This document shows positions 1 to 8,577 of a stretch of 64,000 nucleotides of DNA, in pieces. The translations under genes were made by a program, and so were the position numbers. Origin of the DNA: Plantactinospora alkalitolerans (GTDB lineage: Bacteria; Actinomycetota; Actinomycetes; Mycobacteriales; Micromonosporaceae); NCBI RefSeq assembly GCF_015690345.1, contig NZ_JADPUN010000260.1:1-64000 (forward strand). Direction: 5' to 3'. The notes under the pieces were generated by a model that made no database searches, was not told the origin of the DNA, and was given only the letters and a program-made list of their open reading frames with translations. Position 1 is the first letter of the stretch. Each line of letters begins with the position of its first letter.

Positions 1-41
1 CCCGTTATCTGCGCTCGCACCTGCTCCCCGCGCGGGCCGCC

Positions 42-1301
42 GTGACCCCGGACCGCCGACGCGGACGATCCGGGCGCCCCGGCAGCGGCGCGGCCCGCCC
101 GACGGGTACTCGAGACCGGAAGGTGACCGGTTCAGCCGTCGGGAGCGGGACCGGTCCGAGAGGCAGGGGTGCCGCCCCGGGCAGGAAGGGTGCCACGCCG
201 TCCACATCCGGACGGGGTGGAGTGGCCGTTCCGGTTCCGGCAGATTCGGCAGACGAGGCGAAGGTATCCGCGAGGACCCGATCCGCTGGGGACGGTGCGA
301 AGCTGGCGTCGGTCGGGTCCGAGCCGGCGTTGGCCGGGTCCGGGTCGCGGTTGGTCGGGTCCGGGCCGAGCAACACGCGGCTGGCGCTGCTCGCCGGGGG
401 CCTGCTGGTGGCTCTCCTGGCCGGCTTCGGGCTGGGGCGCATTGGTGCCGGCGACGGGCGGACCGTGGGTGTCCAGGCGACCGCGCCGGCCGGCGGGATG
501 TCGTCGCAGGGCGGGCCGGCCTCGGCGACCGACGGACACCAGCATCCGTCCGGCACCGGTCCGCACACCCATCCGGGCGACACCGGGCCGGCGCTGGTCG
601 CCGGTACGACGGTCAGCGCGGGCGGGTACACCCTCGAGCCGGTATACCGCGGCCAGCTGACGGGGGCGACCGCGGACTACACGTTCCGGATCGTCGGGAC
701 CGACCGGCAGCCGGTGACGCGGTTCGTGACGGTGCACGAGAAGCCGCTACACATGATCGTCGTCGGGCGGGACCTGGCCGGATACCAGCATCTGCATCCC
801 GTGATGGCGCCCGACGGCACCTGGACCGTCGCCCTCAAACTGGCGCGGGCCGGCGGGTACCGCATCTACGCCGACTTCACGCTCACCGGCGCCGACGGCG
901 CCCCGGTGCCGCTGGTCCTGGGCGTCGACCACGTCGTACCGGGCGCGCACACGCCGGTCGCGTTGCCGGCGGCAAAGCCGCAGACGACGGTGGGGCCGTT
1001 CACGGTGTCGATGGAGGGCACCGCCACGGTGGGCGTGACCGCGCCGATGACCTTCCGGGTGAGCCGGGAGGACGCGACCGGGCCGGCACCGCTGGAGCCC
1101 TACCTGGGCGCCTACGGCCACCTGGTCGTGGTACGCGAGGGCGACCTGGGATACGTCCACGTACATCCGGAGCCCGAACTGGTCGACGGAGCGGTGAAGT
1201 TCTGGCTCACGGCGCCGAGTGCGGGTCGCTACCGGGCATTCTTCGACTTCCAGGTGGCAGGAGAGGTGCACACCGCCGAGTACACGATGGACATCGGCTG
1301 A
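42..1301 (+). CDS. His-rich secreted/membrane-anchored protein with two similar domains
   Basis: The protein is 419 aa from a GTG at 42. The frame is open to the window edge, so the true start could lie upstream, and an internal GTG at 123 is also possible. Residues 1-110 are low-complexity and Arg/Gly/Ser-rich, followed by one hydrophobic segment at about 113-133. A His-rich linker (GHQHP, PHTHP) lies at about 165-180. Two related blocks follow: LHMIVV..GYQHLHP near 236-253 and GHLVVV..GYVHVHP near 360-380, each leading into a Phe/Tyr-rich strand (YRIYADF, YRAFFDF). This pattern looks like an internally duplicated extracellular beta domain with paired His residues. Related actinobacterial proteins often sit beside copper-handling genes, so metal binding is an inference. 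The gene converges on the GH42 gene. Confidence 0.6.
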   Translation: MTPDRRRGRSGRPGSGAARPTGTRDRKVTGSAVGSGTGPRGRGAAPGRKGATPSTSGRGGVAVPVPADSADEAKVSARTRSAGDGAKLASVGSEPALAGSGSRLVGSGPSNTRLALLAGGLLVALLAGFGLGRIGAGDGRTVGVQATAPAGGMSSQGGPASATDGHQHPSGTGPHTHPGDTGPALVAGTTVSAGGYTLEPVYRGQLTGATADYTFRIVGTDRQPVTRFVTVHEKPLHMIVVGRDLAGYQHLHPVMAPDGTWTVALKLARAGGYRIYADFTLTGADGAPVPLVLGVDHVVPGAHTPVALPAAKPQTTVGPFTVSMEGTATVGVTAPMTFRVSREDATGPAPLEPYLGAYGHLVVVREGDLGYVHVHPEPELVDGAVKFWLTAPSAGRYRAFFDFQVAGEVHTAEYTMDIG

Positions 1302-1313
1302 CCGCCGGCCCGT

Positions 1314-1335
1314 CCGGGCGGTACCTCCCGCCCGG
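1314..1335. terminator. Hairpin between convergent genes
   Basis: CCGGGCGG, a six-base loop, then CCGCCCGG make an 8-bp GC stem in the short gap between the end of the His-rich gene and the end of the GH42 gene. No U-tract is seen, as is usual in high-GC actinomycetes. Confidence 0.4.
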
Positions 1336-1378
1336 GGCACGGAGAGCGGCCGATGTCGCGTACCGTCCGGAGTCCCGG

Positions 1379-3418
1379 CTACGGGGTCGACGTCCGCAGC
1401 ACCATCACCCCGTACGGGCCGAGCCCGATCGGCTGGCCGTACTCGATCGGATCGCCGGAGAGCAGGTCGGTCCCGCCGGTGTGCGCGACGACCTCGACCG
1501 GCTCGGCACGGTGGTTGAGCAGGAACAGCAGCCGCGTCCCGTCGGGAGCGACCCGGACGGCCGTTTCGAGTTCCGGCACGTCCGGATAGGGCCCGACCAG
1601 ATCGTGTTGCTCCAGTACCTGTCGGACGACCGTGCCGACCCCCTCCTGGTCCAGCCCGGCGGCGACGTACCAGCCCAGGCCGGCGCCGAACCTGTTCCTG
1701 GTGACGGCGGGTGTGCCGGCGTAGAAGTCCGCCTGGTAGGAGCCGACCACCTCGGCACCCTGCGGGATCACCAGTTCGAACACCAGCCTCGATTCGACCT
1801 CCACCTCGACCCGACCGGCTCCGGTACGCAGCCGCACCGGGTTGACGACCTCCGGTTCGCGGGCGTCCCACTCGTCGATCCGGATGCCCATCAGCGGCCC
1901 GAGCGGGCCCGGTACGTCCATCAGGAAGGCGTTGTCGTGCTCGTCGACCCGCCCCGACAGGAAGGTCGTCACGACCGACCCGCCGCGTTCGGCGACCGCC
2001 TCCAGCCGCTGCGGCAGGTCTCCCTTGAGCATGTGCAGGGCCGGCGCGACGACCACGTCGTACGGGGAGAGGTCCGTGGTCACCGGGACGACGTCGACGT
2101 CGACGCCGGCGTCCCACAGCGCCCGGTAGTAGGCGAGTACGACCTGCTGGTAGCGGACCAGCCGGGAGGGGCCGTCGGAGATCTCCAGCGCCCACCAGCT
2201 GTCCCAGTCGAACAGCAGCGCGACCCGGGCCGGGGTCCGGGCGCCCAGCACCAGGCCACCGAGCCGGTCAAGTTCGGTCCCGAGCTGCGTCACCTCGCGG
2301 AAGACCCGGGTGTCGCCCCGTCCCGCGTGCCCGATGACCGCCCCGTGGTACTTCTCGCAGGCGCCTCGGGAGGCCCGCATCTGGAAGAAGAGTACGGCGT
2401 CGGCGCCGTGCGCCACCGCCTGCCAGCTCCACAGCCGCATCACACCGGGCCGCTTCAGCGGGTTCACGTCGCGCGACGCGGTGTAGCTCGGCGTCTGCTC
2501 CATCAGCCAGAACGGCTGGCCGCCCTTGAGCCCGCGCATCAGATCGTGTGCCAGCGCCATCTGGGCGGGCGACCGGTCGTCCGGCGGGTAGTTGTCCCAC
2601 GAGGCGAAGTCGAGGTCCGCGGCCCAGCGGTGGTAGTCGATCGGCCGGTACATCCCCATGAAGTTCGTGGTGACCGGGAGGGCGCTGGACTCGCGGATCG
2701 CGGCCTTCTCGTCCCGGAAGTTGGCGAGCATCGCGTCGGACATGAACCTCAGGTAGTCCAGGGTGATGCCCTGGAACGCGGTGTGGTTCGGGCCGCGCCA
2801 GTGCTCGGTCAGCGCCGACGGCGGCTCGATTTCGTCCCAGTCGGTGAAGGTGTGGGACCAGAAGGTGGTGTACCAGGCGGCGTTCAGCGCCTCCAGGGTG
2901 CCGTACCTTGCGCGCAGCCAGTCCCGGAAGCCGGCGGCGCAGAGGTCGCAGTGGCAGGCGCCGCCGTACTCGTTGCCGACATGCCACGCGACGACCGACG
3001 GGTTGTCGGCGTACCGGGCGGCGACGCGTCGGGCCAGCTCGGCGGAGAGCCGGCGGAAGACCGGAGAGTTGGGGCAGGAGTTGTGTCGCTGTCCGAACCG
3101 GTGCCGGCGCCCCTCGAAGTCCGTCCGGGTCACCTCGGGGTACGCCCGCGCCAGCCAGGCCGGGTGGGCACCCGTGCCGGTCGCCAGGCAGATGTTCCGG
3201 CCCTCCGCTGCGGCCCGCTCGACGATCCGGTCCAGCGTCGAGAAGTCGTAGACGTCTGGCGCCGGCTGGGTCAGCGCCCAGACGAAGACTCCGAGCGTGA
3301 CAGTGTCGATCCGCGCGGAGTCGAACAGCCGGTAGTCCTCCTGCCACACCTCCTCGGGCCACTGTTCCGGGTTGTAGTCGCCGCCGAAGGGCAGCTTCGA
3401 GGTTGCCGGAAGGTTCAT
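1379..3418 (-). CDS. GH42 beta-galactosidase-type glycosidase
   Basis: The protein is 679 aa with no signal peptide, so it is cytoplasmic, and has the usual length for GH42. The N-terminal TIM barrel starts with the family motif GGDYNPEQWP (12-21). The acid/base Glu is E150 in HVGNEYG, and the nucleophile Glu is E307 in WLMEQTP. Cys115, Cys155, Cys157 and Cys160 match the zinc-binding cysteines of bacterial GH42 enzymes. A trimerisation domain and a C-terminal beta domain follow. It is the last gene of the leftward sugar locus, 149 bp after the DUF624 gene. GH42 enzymes remove terminal beta-galactosyl or alpha-L-arabinopyranosyl groups, so trimming side chains of plant oligosaccharides is plausible here. 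The substrate is not shown by the sequence. Confidence 0.9.
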   Translation of the reverse strand: MNLPATSKLPFGGDYNPEQWPEEVWQEDYRLFDSARIDTVTLGVFVWALTQPAPDVYDFSTLDRIVERAAAEGRNICLATGTGAHPAWLARAYPEVTRTDFEGRRHRFGQRHNSCPNSPVFRRLSAELARRVAARYADNPSVVAWHVGNEYGGACHCDLCAAGFRDWLRARYGTLEALNAAWYTTFWSHTFTDWDEIEPPSALTEHWRGPNHTAFQGITLDYLRFMSDAMLANFRDEKAAIRESSALPVTTNFMGMYRPIDYHRWAADLDFASWDNYPPDDRSPAQMALAHDLMRGLKGGQPFWLMEQTPSYTASRDVNPLKRPGVMRLWSWQAVAHGADAVLFFQMRASRGACEKYHGAVIGHAGRGDTRVFREVTQLGTELDRLGGLVLGARTPARVALLFDWDSWWALEISDGPSRLVRYQQVVLAYYRALWDAGVDVDVVPVTTDLSPYDVVVAPALHMLKGDLPQRLEAVAERGGSVVTTFLSGRVDEHDNAFLMDVPGPLGPLMGIRIDEWDAREPEVVNPVRLRTGAGRVEVEVESRLVFELVIPQGAEVVGSYQADFYAGTPAVTRNRFGAGLGWYVAAGLDQEGVGTVVRQVLEQHDLVGPYPDVPELETAVRVAPDGTRLLFLLNHRAEPVEVVAHTGGTDLLSGDPIEYGQPIGLGPYGVMVLRTSTP

Positions 3419-3567
3419 CGGATGCCGCCCGAGAAACCCCTGGCTCTGGCCATGGGGAGGAACGGGCGGTCAAACGTTGCGCTGGGTCTCCACATGGCGT
3501 CGACACTCTCCAGGTTCGGGCCGTCGGTGGTGGCGAGCGATCCCCGGCGTACAGACCTGGGGAAGCG

Positions 3568-4254
3568 TCAGTCGACAAACTCCTCGTGGACCTCGGTGAT
3601 CATCAGACGGCAGGTCGCCAGCAGCATCATGGCCAGGATCGAGCCGAGCAGCGCGAGCACCGCTTCGGAGGCGAAGTAGGTCACGCCGGCCGCCGCCACC
3701 AGCAGGCCGGCATTGCCCACCGTGACAGCGGGGCGCCGGCCCAGGAAGTACGCCGCGAGGCGCGCGATGTCTATCGCCCGGAACGCGAACAGCGAGGTGA
3801 TCACCAGCGCGTTCGCCACCCACAGGCTCGCCGCCACCGCGATCAGCACCAGCAGCACCGCCCACCAGGCGGGCAGGTCGGTGGCCGGGAAGCTGGCGAG
3901 GTTGACACCCACGACGGTCAGGAAGGCCAGCCACGGGACCCAGATCCGCATCACTCCGGAGAAGTTCATCCGGTAGCCGCGCCAGAAGGCCGCCGCGGGC
4001 TTGAGGTCGGTGATGTCCCGGCTGCGCCGGTGCAGCGCGTACAGTGCGGCGGAGATGGCCGGGCCGAGCGGGAGCGCGCAGGCTGCGGCGACCGGGACAT
4101 TGCTCGCGTCGCGGTCCAGGAGCACGAGCGGCACCAGGCCGGGCAGCACGGCGGCCAGCAACTGCAACTCGACGACGAGCAGGGTGTAGACGAGCGCGGC
4201 GATACGGGAGAGCGGCCCCTCCCCGAACTGCCGGGCCTGGTCAGTTTCATTCAT
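3568..4254 (-). CDS. DUF624 (YesL-like) membrane protein
   Basis: The protein is 228 aa, starting at the ATG at 4254. That start overlaps the stop of the upstream GH39 remnant by 8 bp (ATGAATGA). Five or so hydrophobic segments are visible, including stretches near LVVELQLLAAVLPGL, WLAFLTVVGVNL and WAVLLVLIAVAASLWVANALV. DUF624 proteins are membrane proteins found beside polysaccharide-lyase and oligosaccharide ABC operons of the Yes/Lpl type, and their biochemical role is unknown. The neighbourhood here (LplA/LplB/LplC-like transporter, GH3, GH42) fits that pattern. The start is fixed by the tight overlap. The reading frame is open further upstream only because it runs antisense-free through the damaged GH39 gene. 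Confidence 0.8.
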   Translation of the reverse strand: MNETDQARQFGEGPLSRIAALVYTLLVVELQLLAAVLPGLVPLVLLDRDASNVPVAAACALPLGPAISAALYALHRRSRDITDLKPAAAFWRGYRMNFSGVMRIWVPWLAFLTVVGVNLASFPATDLPAWWAVLLVLIAVAASLWVANALVITSLFAFRAIDIARLAAYFLGRRPAVTVGNAGLLVAAAGVTYFASEAVLALLGSILAMMLLATCRLMITEVHEEFVD

Positions 4255-4980
4255 AATCGGGTATCCGAATCTCGTCCCATTCGCCCCACGCCGCCCAGGC
4301 GTTGCCCGCTTCCTCGTGCACCGACGAGCGCAACATGAAGGCCGAGGCGGCGTCCAGGGGGATGGACAGCCGCAGTGGGTGCGGGTCGAGCGCCCACGCC
4401 AGCACGGTGACCCGGCCGCCGGCATCCCGGGTGACCAGGTGGTCGGCGCCGCGGGCCAGGATCTGGTCGCCGAGGCGGGCCATGAACGCGTACAGGTGGT
4501 AGGTGGGCTTCTTGATCTGGCGATGGGTGAGCAGGCCGAAGCCGCCGTGGAACAGCGAGGTCGGCACGCCCACCTCCTCGAACATGTCGCTGAAGGTCCA
4601 GTAGGAGAAGGAGTCAACCAGGTCGCCGCCGGCCGCCACCACCGGGGCCAGGTAGGCGGTGTGGTAGGCCGTGTCGTGGACCGGGTTGTCCGGCCGGTAG
4701 GACGAGTTGAACTCGGTGATGTGCACGGGCAGACCGGCCAGTGGGGTACCGGCGAGCCGGCTGACGAAGTCGAGCCGGTGGTAGGCGTCGGATGGACGCC
4801 GACGCCGTCGCTCAGCAGCCCGTGGCCGCGGATGTGCCGGAAGCCGATCTCCCGCTGGACCAGGGCGGGCGAGTCCCGGTAGTCGCGCCGCAGCGCGAGG
4901 TCGAACCGGCCGGTGCCGACGCAGGCACGCCATGCGTCGGACAACCGGCCGCTCGGTAGCTCAGGAACGTGGATCCGCAA
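4247..4980 (-). pseudogene. GH39 beta-xylosidase remnant with internal deletion and frame change
   Basis: The 5' part (4980 to about 4793) encodes a typical GH39 N-terminus, including CVGTGR, REIGFRHIRGHGLLSDGVGVH. Near 4790 the coding sense jumps to another frame: DAYHRLDFVSRL, then HITEFNSSY with the GH39 nucleophile Glu, SFSYWTFSD, LFHGGFGLLTHRQIKKPTY, ending at 4247. Together the parts cover about 245 residues, against about 500 for the family. The central barrel strands holding the acid/base NEP motif are absent. It sits 3 bp downstream of the binding-protein gene and overlaps DUF624, so the operon layout is otherwise intact. No active enzyme can be made from it. A single deletion that also shifted the frame explains the data. 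A sequencing error alone would not, because about 250 codons are missing. Confidence 0.85.
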
Positions 4981-4983
4981 GGA

Positions 4984-6636
4984 TCAGCCGTGTTCCTTCT
5001 TGAACCGCTCGTAGGCCTTGTTGTGAACCTCGATCAGTTGGTCCATGTTCTTGCCCTTGAGCTCGGAGACGTACGCGTTCCAGTCGGACAGCGGCCGCTG
5101 GCCGAGGATGAACCTGAGCGACTGCTGGTTCACGTGGTCCTTCAGCGCCGTGGCCCACAGCGTCGTCTGCTCGCGCTCCTCGGGGGTGAGCGGGTGTGCC
5201 GGGTCTTCCGGGCGGAGCTTGCGCTGGGCCATCGCCTCCTGGAACTTCTTCTCCTCCTCGGTGAACTGGCTGTTGAGGAACTTGGTGCTGCCGCCGTAGG
5301 CGAAGACGCCGTTGAGGTAGCCGTAGTCCACGTTCAGCTTCTTGGACCCGCTGGGGTTGAGCCCCGCCCAGTCCACGTCGGAGGCGAGCTTGAGCGTGCC
5401 CTCCTCGGCGCTGCCGGTGAAGGTCTGGTCCTTGATGCCCCACTTGGCGAGCGTCTGGCCCTCGTCGGAGTACCACAGCCAGTCCACGAACTGCATCATG
5501 GCGACGAAGTTCTTGCTGTCCAGCGCCTTCTTGGAGATCATGACGCCGCTCTCCAGCCGGGTTTGCCGCTTGGTGGCGCCCATCGGTCCCATCAGCCGCG
5601 TGATCTTCTCCACCTTCGCGCCCGGGAGCCTCGCGGTGAGGTCCTTCCGGTAGCTGTTGATCAGCTCCTGTGCGTTGGTGCTGATCACGAACGACTTGCC
5701 GGTGCCGAACTTCTGCTTGGCCAGGTCGTCCTGCTGGGTGAAGCTCTCCGGGTCCATCAGCTTCTCGCTGACCAGGGTGTTGAGGTACTGCAGGATCTGC
5801 CGGTAGTTGTCCATCGCGCCGGGGAAGACGAACTTGCTGGCGCCTGGGTCCCAGTGGTAGGCCCGCCAGTCCCACCCGGCGCGGGTGTCGTACGCGTCGC
5901 TCATGTGCGCCAGCAGGTTGTTCGCGCCGGGCCCCTCCGGCGTGGTGCTCCACCGGTCGGAGAGCGGGTACACGTCGGGGTGGGCCTGCTTCATCGCCCG
6001 CAGCACGGTGGTCAGCTCGTCCCAGGTGGTCGGCACCTGCAGGTTGAGCTGGGCCAGGATGTCGGTGCGCATCGCCAGCGAGTAGTCCAGCCAGGCATCC
6101 TCGTGTAGCCCGGGCAGCAGATAGTACTTGCCGTCCGCCTGCTTGAGGGCCGCGTCGATGTCAGGCTGCAGGTTCCACTTCTTGACCTTGTCCTGGAAGT
6201 GCGGCATCAGGTGGACGTAGTCGCTGACCGGCAGGACCGCGCCCCCGGCGATGTACTCCTCCTCCGACGGGTGGTACGTCTTCGGGATGATCCACGGGGC
6301 GTTGCCGGCGGCGACCATCACGCTGCGCTTCTGGTTGTAGTCCGAGAGCGGGATGACCGTCGCGTCGAACTTGATGTTGGTGCGCTTGCTGAGTTCCTGG
6401 AAGAACGGCCAGTCGGCCTTGTACGGGTACCCGGGATTGTCCAGTATGGCAATGGAGAAGGTGAGCGCTTCCGCCGCTTTGAACTGGTCGCCGACGCCGT
6501 AGTCGTCCATGGCGCCGACCCGCTTGCCGTCGAGGTTTTGATCGCCGTTCTCGTCGCCGCTGCCGCAGCCGACGAGCACGAGGGTGGCGGCGCCGCCAGC
6601 GGCGGCGAGTAACTGGCGCCGGGTTAGCTGGTGCAC
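4984..6636 (-). CDS. Lipoprotein sugar-binding protein of ABC importer (LplA-like)
   Basis: The protein is 550 aa from the GTG at 6636, which follows AGAGGAG at a spacing of 5. The longer ORF from 6672 lacks a ribosome site. The N-terminus has a Tat-like RR (LTRRQLL), a hydrophobic core and the lipobox LVGC, so it should be a lipid-anchored extracellular protein. The body is a family 1 solute-binding fold of the large LplA/YtcQ type. It is encoded after the two permeases, and no dedicated ATPase is present. That is normal for actinomycete oligosaccharide importers, which share an MsiK-type ATPase. Codon 9 is the rare leucine codon TTA (6610-6612). The context suggests xylo-oligosaccharides or decorated xylan fragments as the ligand (inference). 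Confidence 0.85.
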   Translation of the reverse strand: MHQLTRRQLLAAAGGAATLVLVGCGSGDENGDQNLDGKRVGAMDDYGVGDQFKAAEALTFSIAILDNPGYPYKADWPFFQELSKRTNIKFDATVIPLSDYNQKRSVMVAAGNAPWIIPKTYHPSEEEYIAGGAVLPVSDYVHLMPHFQDKVKKWNLQPDIDAALKQADGKYYLLPGLHEDAWLDYSLAMRTDILAQLNLQVPTTWDELTTVLRAMKQAHPDVYPLSDRWSTTPEGPGANNLLAHMSDAYDTRAGWDWRAYHWDPGASKFVFPGAMDNYRQILQYLNTLVSEKLMDPESFTQQDDLAKQKFGTGKSFVISTNAQELINSYRKDLTARLPGAKVEKITRLMGPMGATKRQTRLESGVMISKKALDSKNFVAMMQFVDWLWYSDEGQTLAKWGIKDQTFTGSAEEGTLKLASDVDWAGLNPSGSKKLNVDYGYLNGVFAYGGSTKFLNSQFTEEEKKFQEAMAQRKLRPEDPAHPLTPEEREQTTLWATALKDHVNQQSLRFILGQRPLSDWNAYVSELKGKNMDQLIEVHNKAYERFKKEHG

Positions 6637-6676
6637 GAGAACTCCTCTTTGGGTGGATGGTGGGAGGGTCACGGTG

Positions 6677-7582
6677 CTAGCCCTTGACCGAGCCGAGCAT
6701 GACCCCGGAGACGAAGTACCGCTGGATGAACGGGTAGATGAGCATGATGGGCAGCGCGGTGAGTACGACCGTCACCGCCCGGATGTTCGCCCCGACCTGC
6801 AACGCGAAGTCGCTGCTCGAGGAGTTGTCCGACCCGGTGGTGGCGCCGACGATCATGTTGCGAAGGTAGACGGTGACCGGGAACAGGTCCTGCCGGTCCA
6901 TGTAGAGGAAGGCGGAGAACCACGAGTTCCAGAAGGAGACGGCGTAGAACAGCACCATCGTGGCCAGCACCGCCTTGGACAGCGGCAGCACGATCCACAG
7001 GAAGGTTCGGTACGTGTTCATGCCGTCGACCGCCGCGGCCTCCTCCAGCTCCGTCGGGAGGCTTTCGAAGAACGCCTTCATCACAAGCAGGTTGAACACG
7101 TTGATGGCGTTGGGCACCACGATCGCCCAGATCGTGTTACGCATGCCGAGCGAGTTGACCAGCACGTAGTTGGGGATCAGGCCACCATTGAAGAACATGG
7201 TGAACACCGCGATCCCGACCAGCACGCCGCGGCCCTTCAAGTGCTTCTTCGACAGCACGTACGCGTAGCAGGTGGTCATCACCATCGCGATGGCGGTGGC
7301 CACGACGGTGTACACCACGGTGTTGCGGTAGTTGGTCCAGAACAACGAGTCGGTCATCACCCGGCCGTAGGTGGTGAGGTTGAACCCCTTCGGCCACAGG
7401 CTGACCTCGCCGGCCCGGATGGGCCCCTCCGCGCTGAACGACCGGGCGATGATGTTGGCGAACGGGATCAGGGTCACCACGACGATGACGGTCAGCACGA
7501 CGCCGTTGACGGCCTGGAACACCCGGTAGCCCCGGGTCGGCCGGATCCCGCGCGGCCGGGACGTTTTCGCGACGACGCTCAC
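6677..7582 (-). CDS. Oligosaccharide ABC transporter permease (LplC/YtcP-like)
   Basis: The protein is about 301 aa. The GTG at 7582 overlaps the upstream permease stop as GTGA, and an adjacent GTG at 7585 is an alternative. Six membrane segments of the MalG type are visible, including VVLTVIVVVTLIPFANIIA near the N-terminus. The cytoplasmic EAA loop is present (LEEAAAVDGMNTYRTFLWIVLP), the contact site for the ATPase. It pairs with the upstream permease to form the channel of the importer served by the downstream lipoprotein. The C-terminus ends FVSGVMLGSVKG, typical of this subfamily. Confidence 0.9.
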   Translation of the reverse strand: MSVVAKTSRPRGIRPTRGYRVFQAVNGVVLTVIVVVTLIPFANIIARSFSAEGPIRAGEVSLWPKGFNLTTYGRVMTDSLFWTNYRNTVVYTVVATAIAMVMTTCYAYVLSKKHLKGRGVLVGIAVFTMFFNGGLIPNYVLVNSLGMRNTIWAIVVPNAINVFNLLVMKAFFESLPTELEEAAAVDGMNTYRTFLWIVLPLSKAVLATMVLFYAVSFWNSWFSAFLYMDRQDLFPVTVYLRNMIVGATTGSDNSSSSDFALQVGANIRAVTVVLTALPIMLIYPFIQRYFVSGVMLGSVKG

Positions 7583-8577
7583 CACAGGCTCGTCCCCACT
7601 GTGCGACGGGAGATGGCGTTCGCCGAGAGCACCAGCGTCAACCCGATGACTGCCTCGAACAGCCCGATCGCGGCGGCGTAGCTGAAGCTGCCGCCCTGGA
7701 CGCCGACGCGGTACAGATAGGTGGAGATGACGTCCGCGGTCGAGTACGTCAACGGGTTGTACAGCAGCAGGACCTTCTCGAACCCGACCGCCATGAAGCT
7801 GCCGATGTTGAGGATCAGCAGGGTCACCATGGTCGGCCGGATGCCGGGCAGGGTCACGTGCCAGGTCTGCCGCCAGCGACTCGCGCCGTCGACGCGGGCC
7901 GCCTCGTAGAGGTTCTGGTCGATTGTGGTCAGCGCGGCGAGGTAGAGAATGGTGCCCCAGCCGACGGTCTGCCACATCTCCGAGGAGACGTAGATGGTGC
8001 GGAACCAGCCGGGCTCCTGGATGAACGCGACGGTGTCCTGGCCGACCGCCTTCAGCGCCTGGTTCACCACACCGTCCAGCGCGACCATGTCGAGGACGAT
8101 GCCGGCCACCACCACGATGGAGAGGAAGTGCGGCATGTAGGAAATGGTCTGCACGGCCCGCTTCATCCAGCGGACGCGCACCTCGTTGAGCAGCAGGGCG
8201 AGGATGATCGGCGCCGGGAAGCAGAACAGCAGCGTCAGCCCGCCGATGATCAGAGTGTTGGTGAACACCTGCCAGAAGGTCGGGTCGCTCCAGAACAACT
8301 TGAAGTAGTGCAGCCCCACCCAGTACTCGCCGAGGAGCGCACCGCCCGCCTGGTACCGCCGGAACGCGATGACGTTGCCGAGCATCGGCAGGTACCGGAA
8401 AATCGCGAAGAACAGCAGCGGCAGGATCGCCAGCGAGTACAGCTGCCAGTCCCGGCGCAGCGCCCGCCGCCAGGTACGGCGGTGCGGGCGGGATCGGCGG
8501 GACCGGCCGTCGCGCTCGGGCTTCACCCCGACGCTCAACGTGTCCGGTGGTGGATCCGCCGTCCTGGACGTGCTCAT
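7579..8577 (-). CDS. Oligosaccharide ABC transporter permease (LplB/YteP-like)
   Basis: The protein is 332 aa. The ATG at 8577 overlaps the GH3 stop as ATGA, so translation is coupled. An N-terminal basic tail of about 45 residues precedes six hydrophobic segments. The EAA loop reads YEAARVDGASRWRQTWHVTLP. LplB-type permeases partner with an LplC-type permease and a large lipoprotein, both encoded directly downstream. The family imports oligosaccharides and oligogalacturonides. Here the BxlR-like operators point to xylo-oligosaccharides. Confidence 0.9.
   Translation of the reverse strand: MSTSRTADPPPDTLSVGVKPERDGRSRRSRPHRRTWRRALRRDWQLYSLAILPLLFFAIFRYLPMLGNVIAFRRYQAGGALLGEYWVGLHYFKLFWSDPTFWQVFTNTLIIGGLTLLFCFPAPIILALLLNEVRVRWMKRAVQTISYMPHFLSIVVVAGIVLDMVALDGVVNQALKAVGQDTVAFIQEPGWFRTIYVSSEMWQTVGWGTILYLAALTTIDQNLYEAARVDGASRWRQTWHVTLPGIRPTMVTLLILNIGSFMAVGFEKVLLLYNPLTYSTADVISTYLYRVGVQGGSFSYAAAIGLFEAVIGLTLVLSANAISRRTVGTSLW

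Noticed and set aside
1481-3679. Plus-strand ORF of 732 codons
   Set aside because: It lies antisense to the GH42 gene, which has clear catalytic motifs. The ORF protein is Arg/Pro/Gly/Val-rich with no recognisable domain, a GC-rich shadow.
4247-4980. GH39 frame change as a simple sequencing error
   Set aside because: Besides the frame shift, about 250 residues of the enzyme are missing, so a base-call error cannot restore it.
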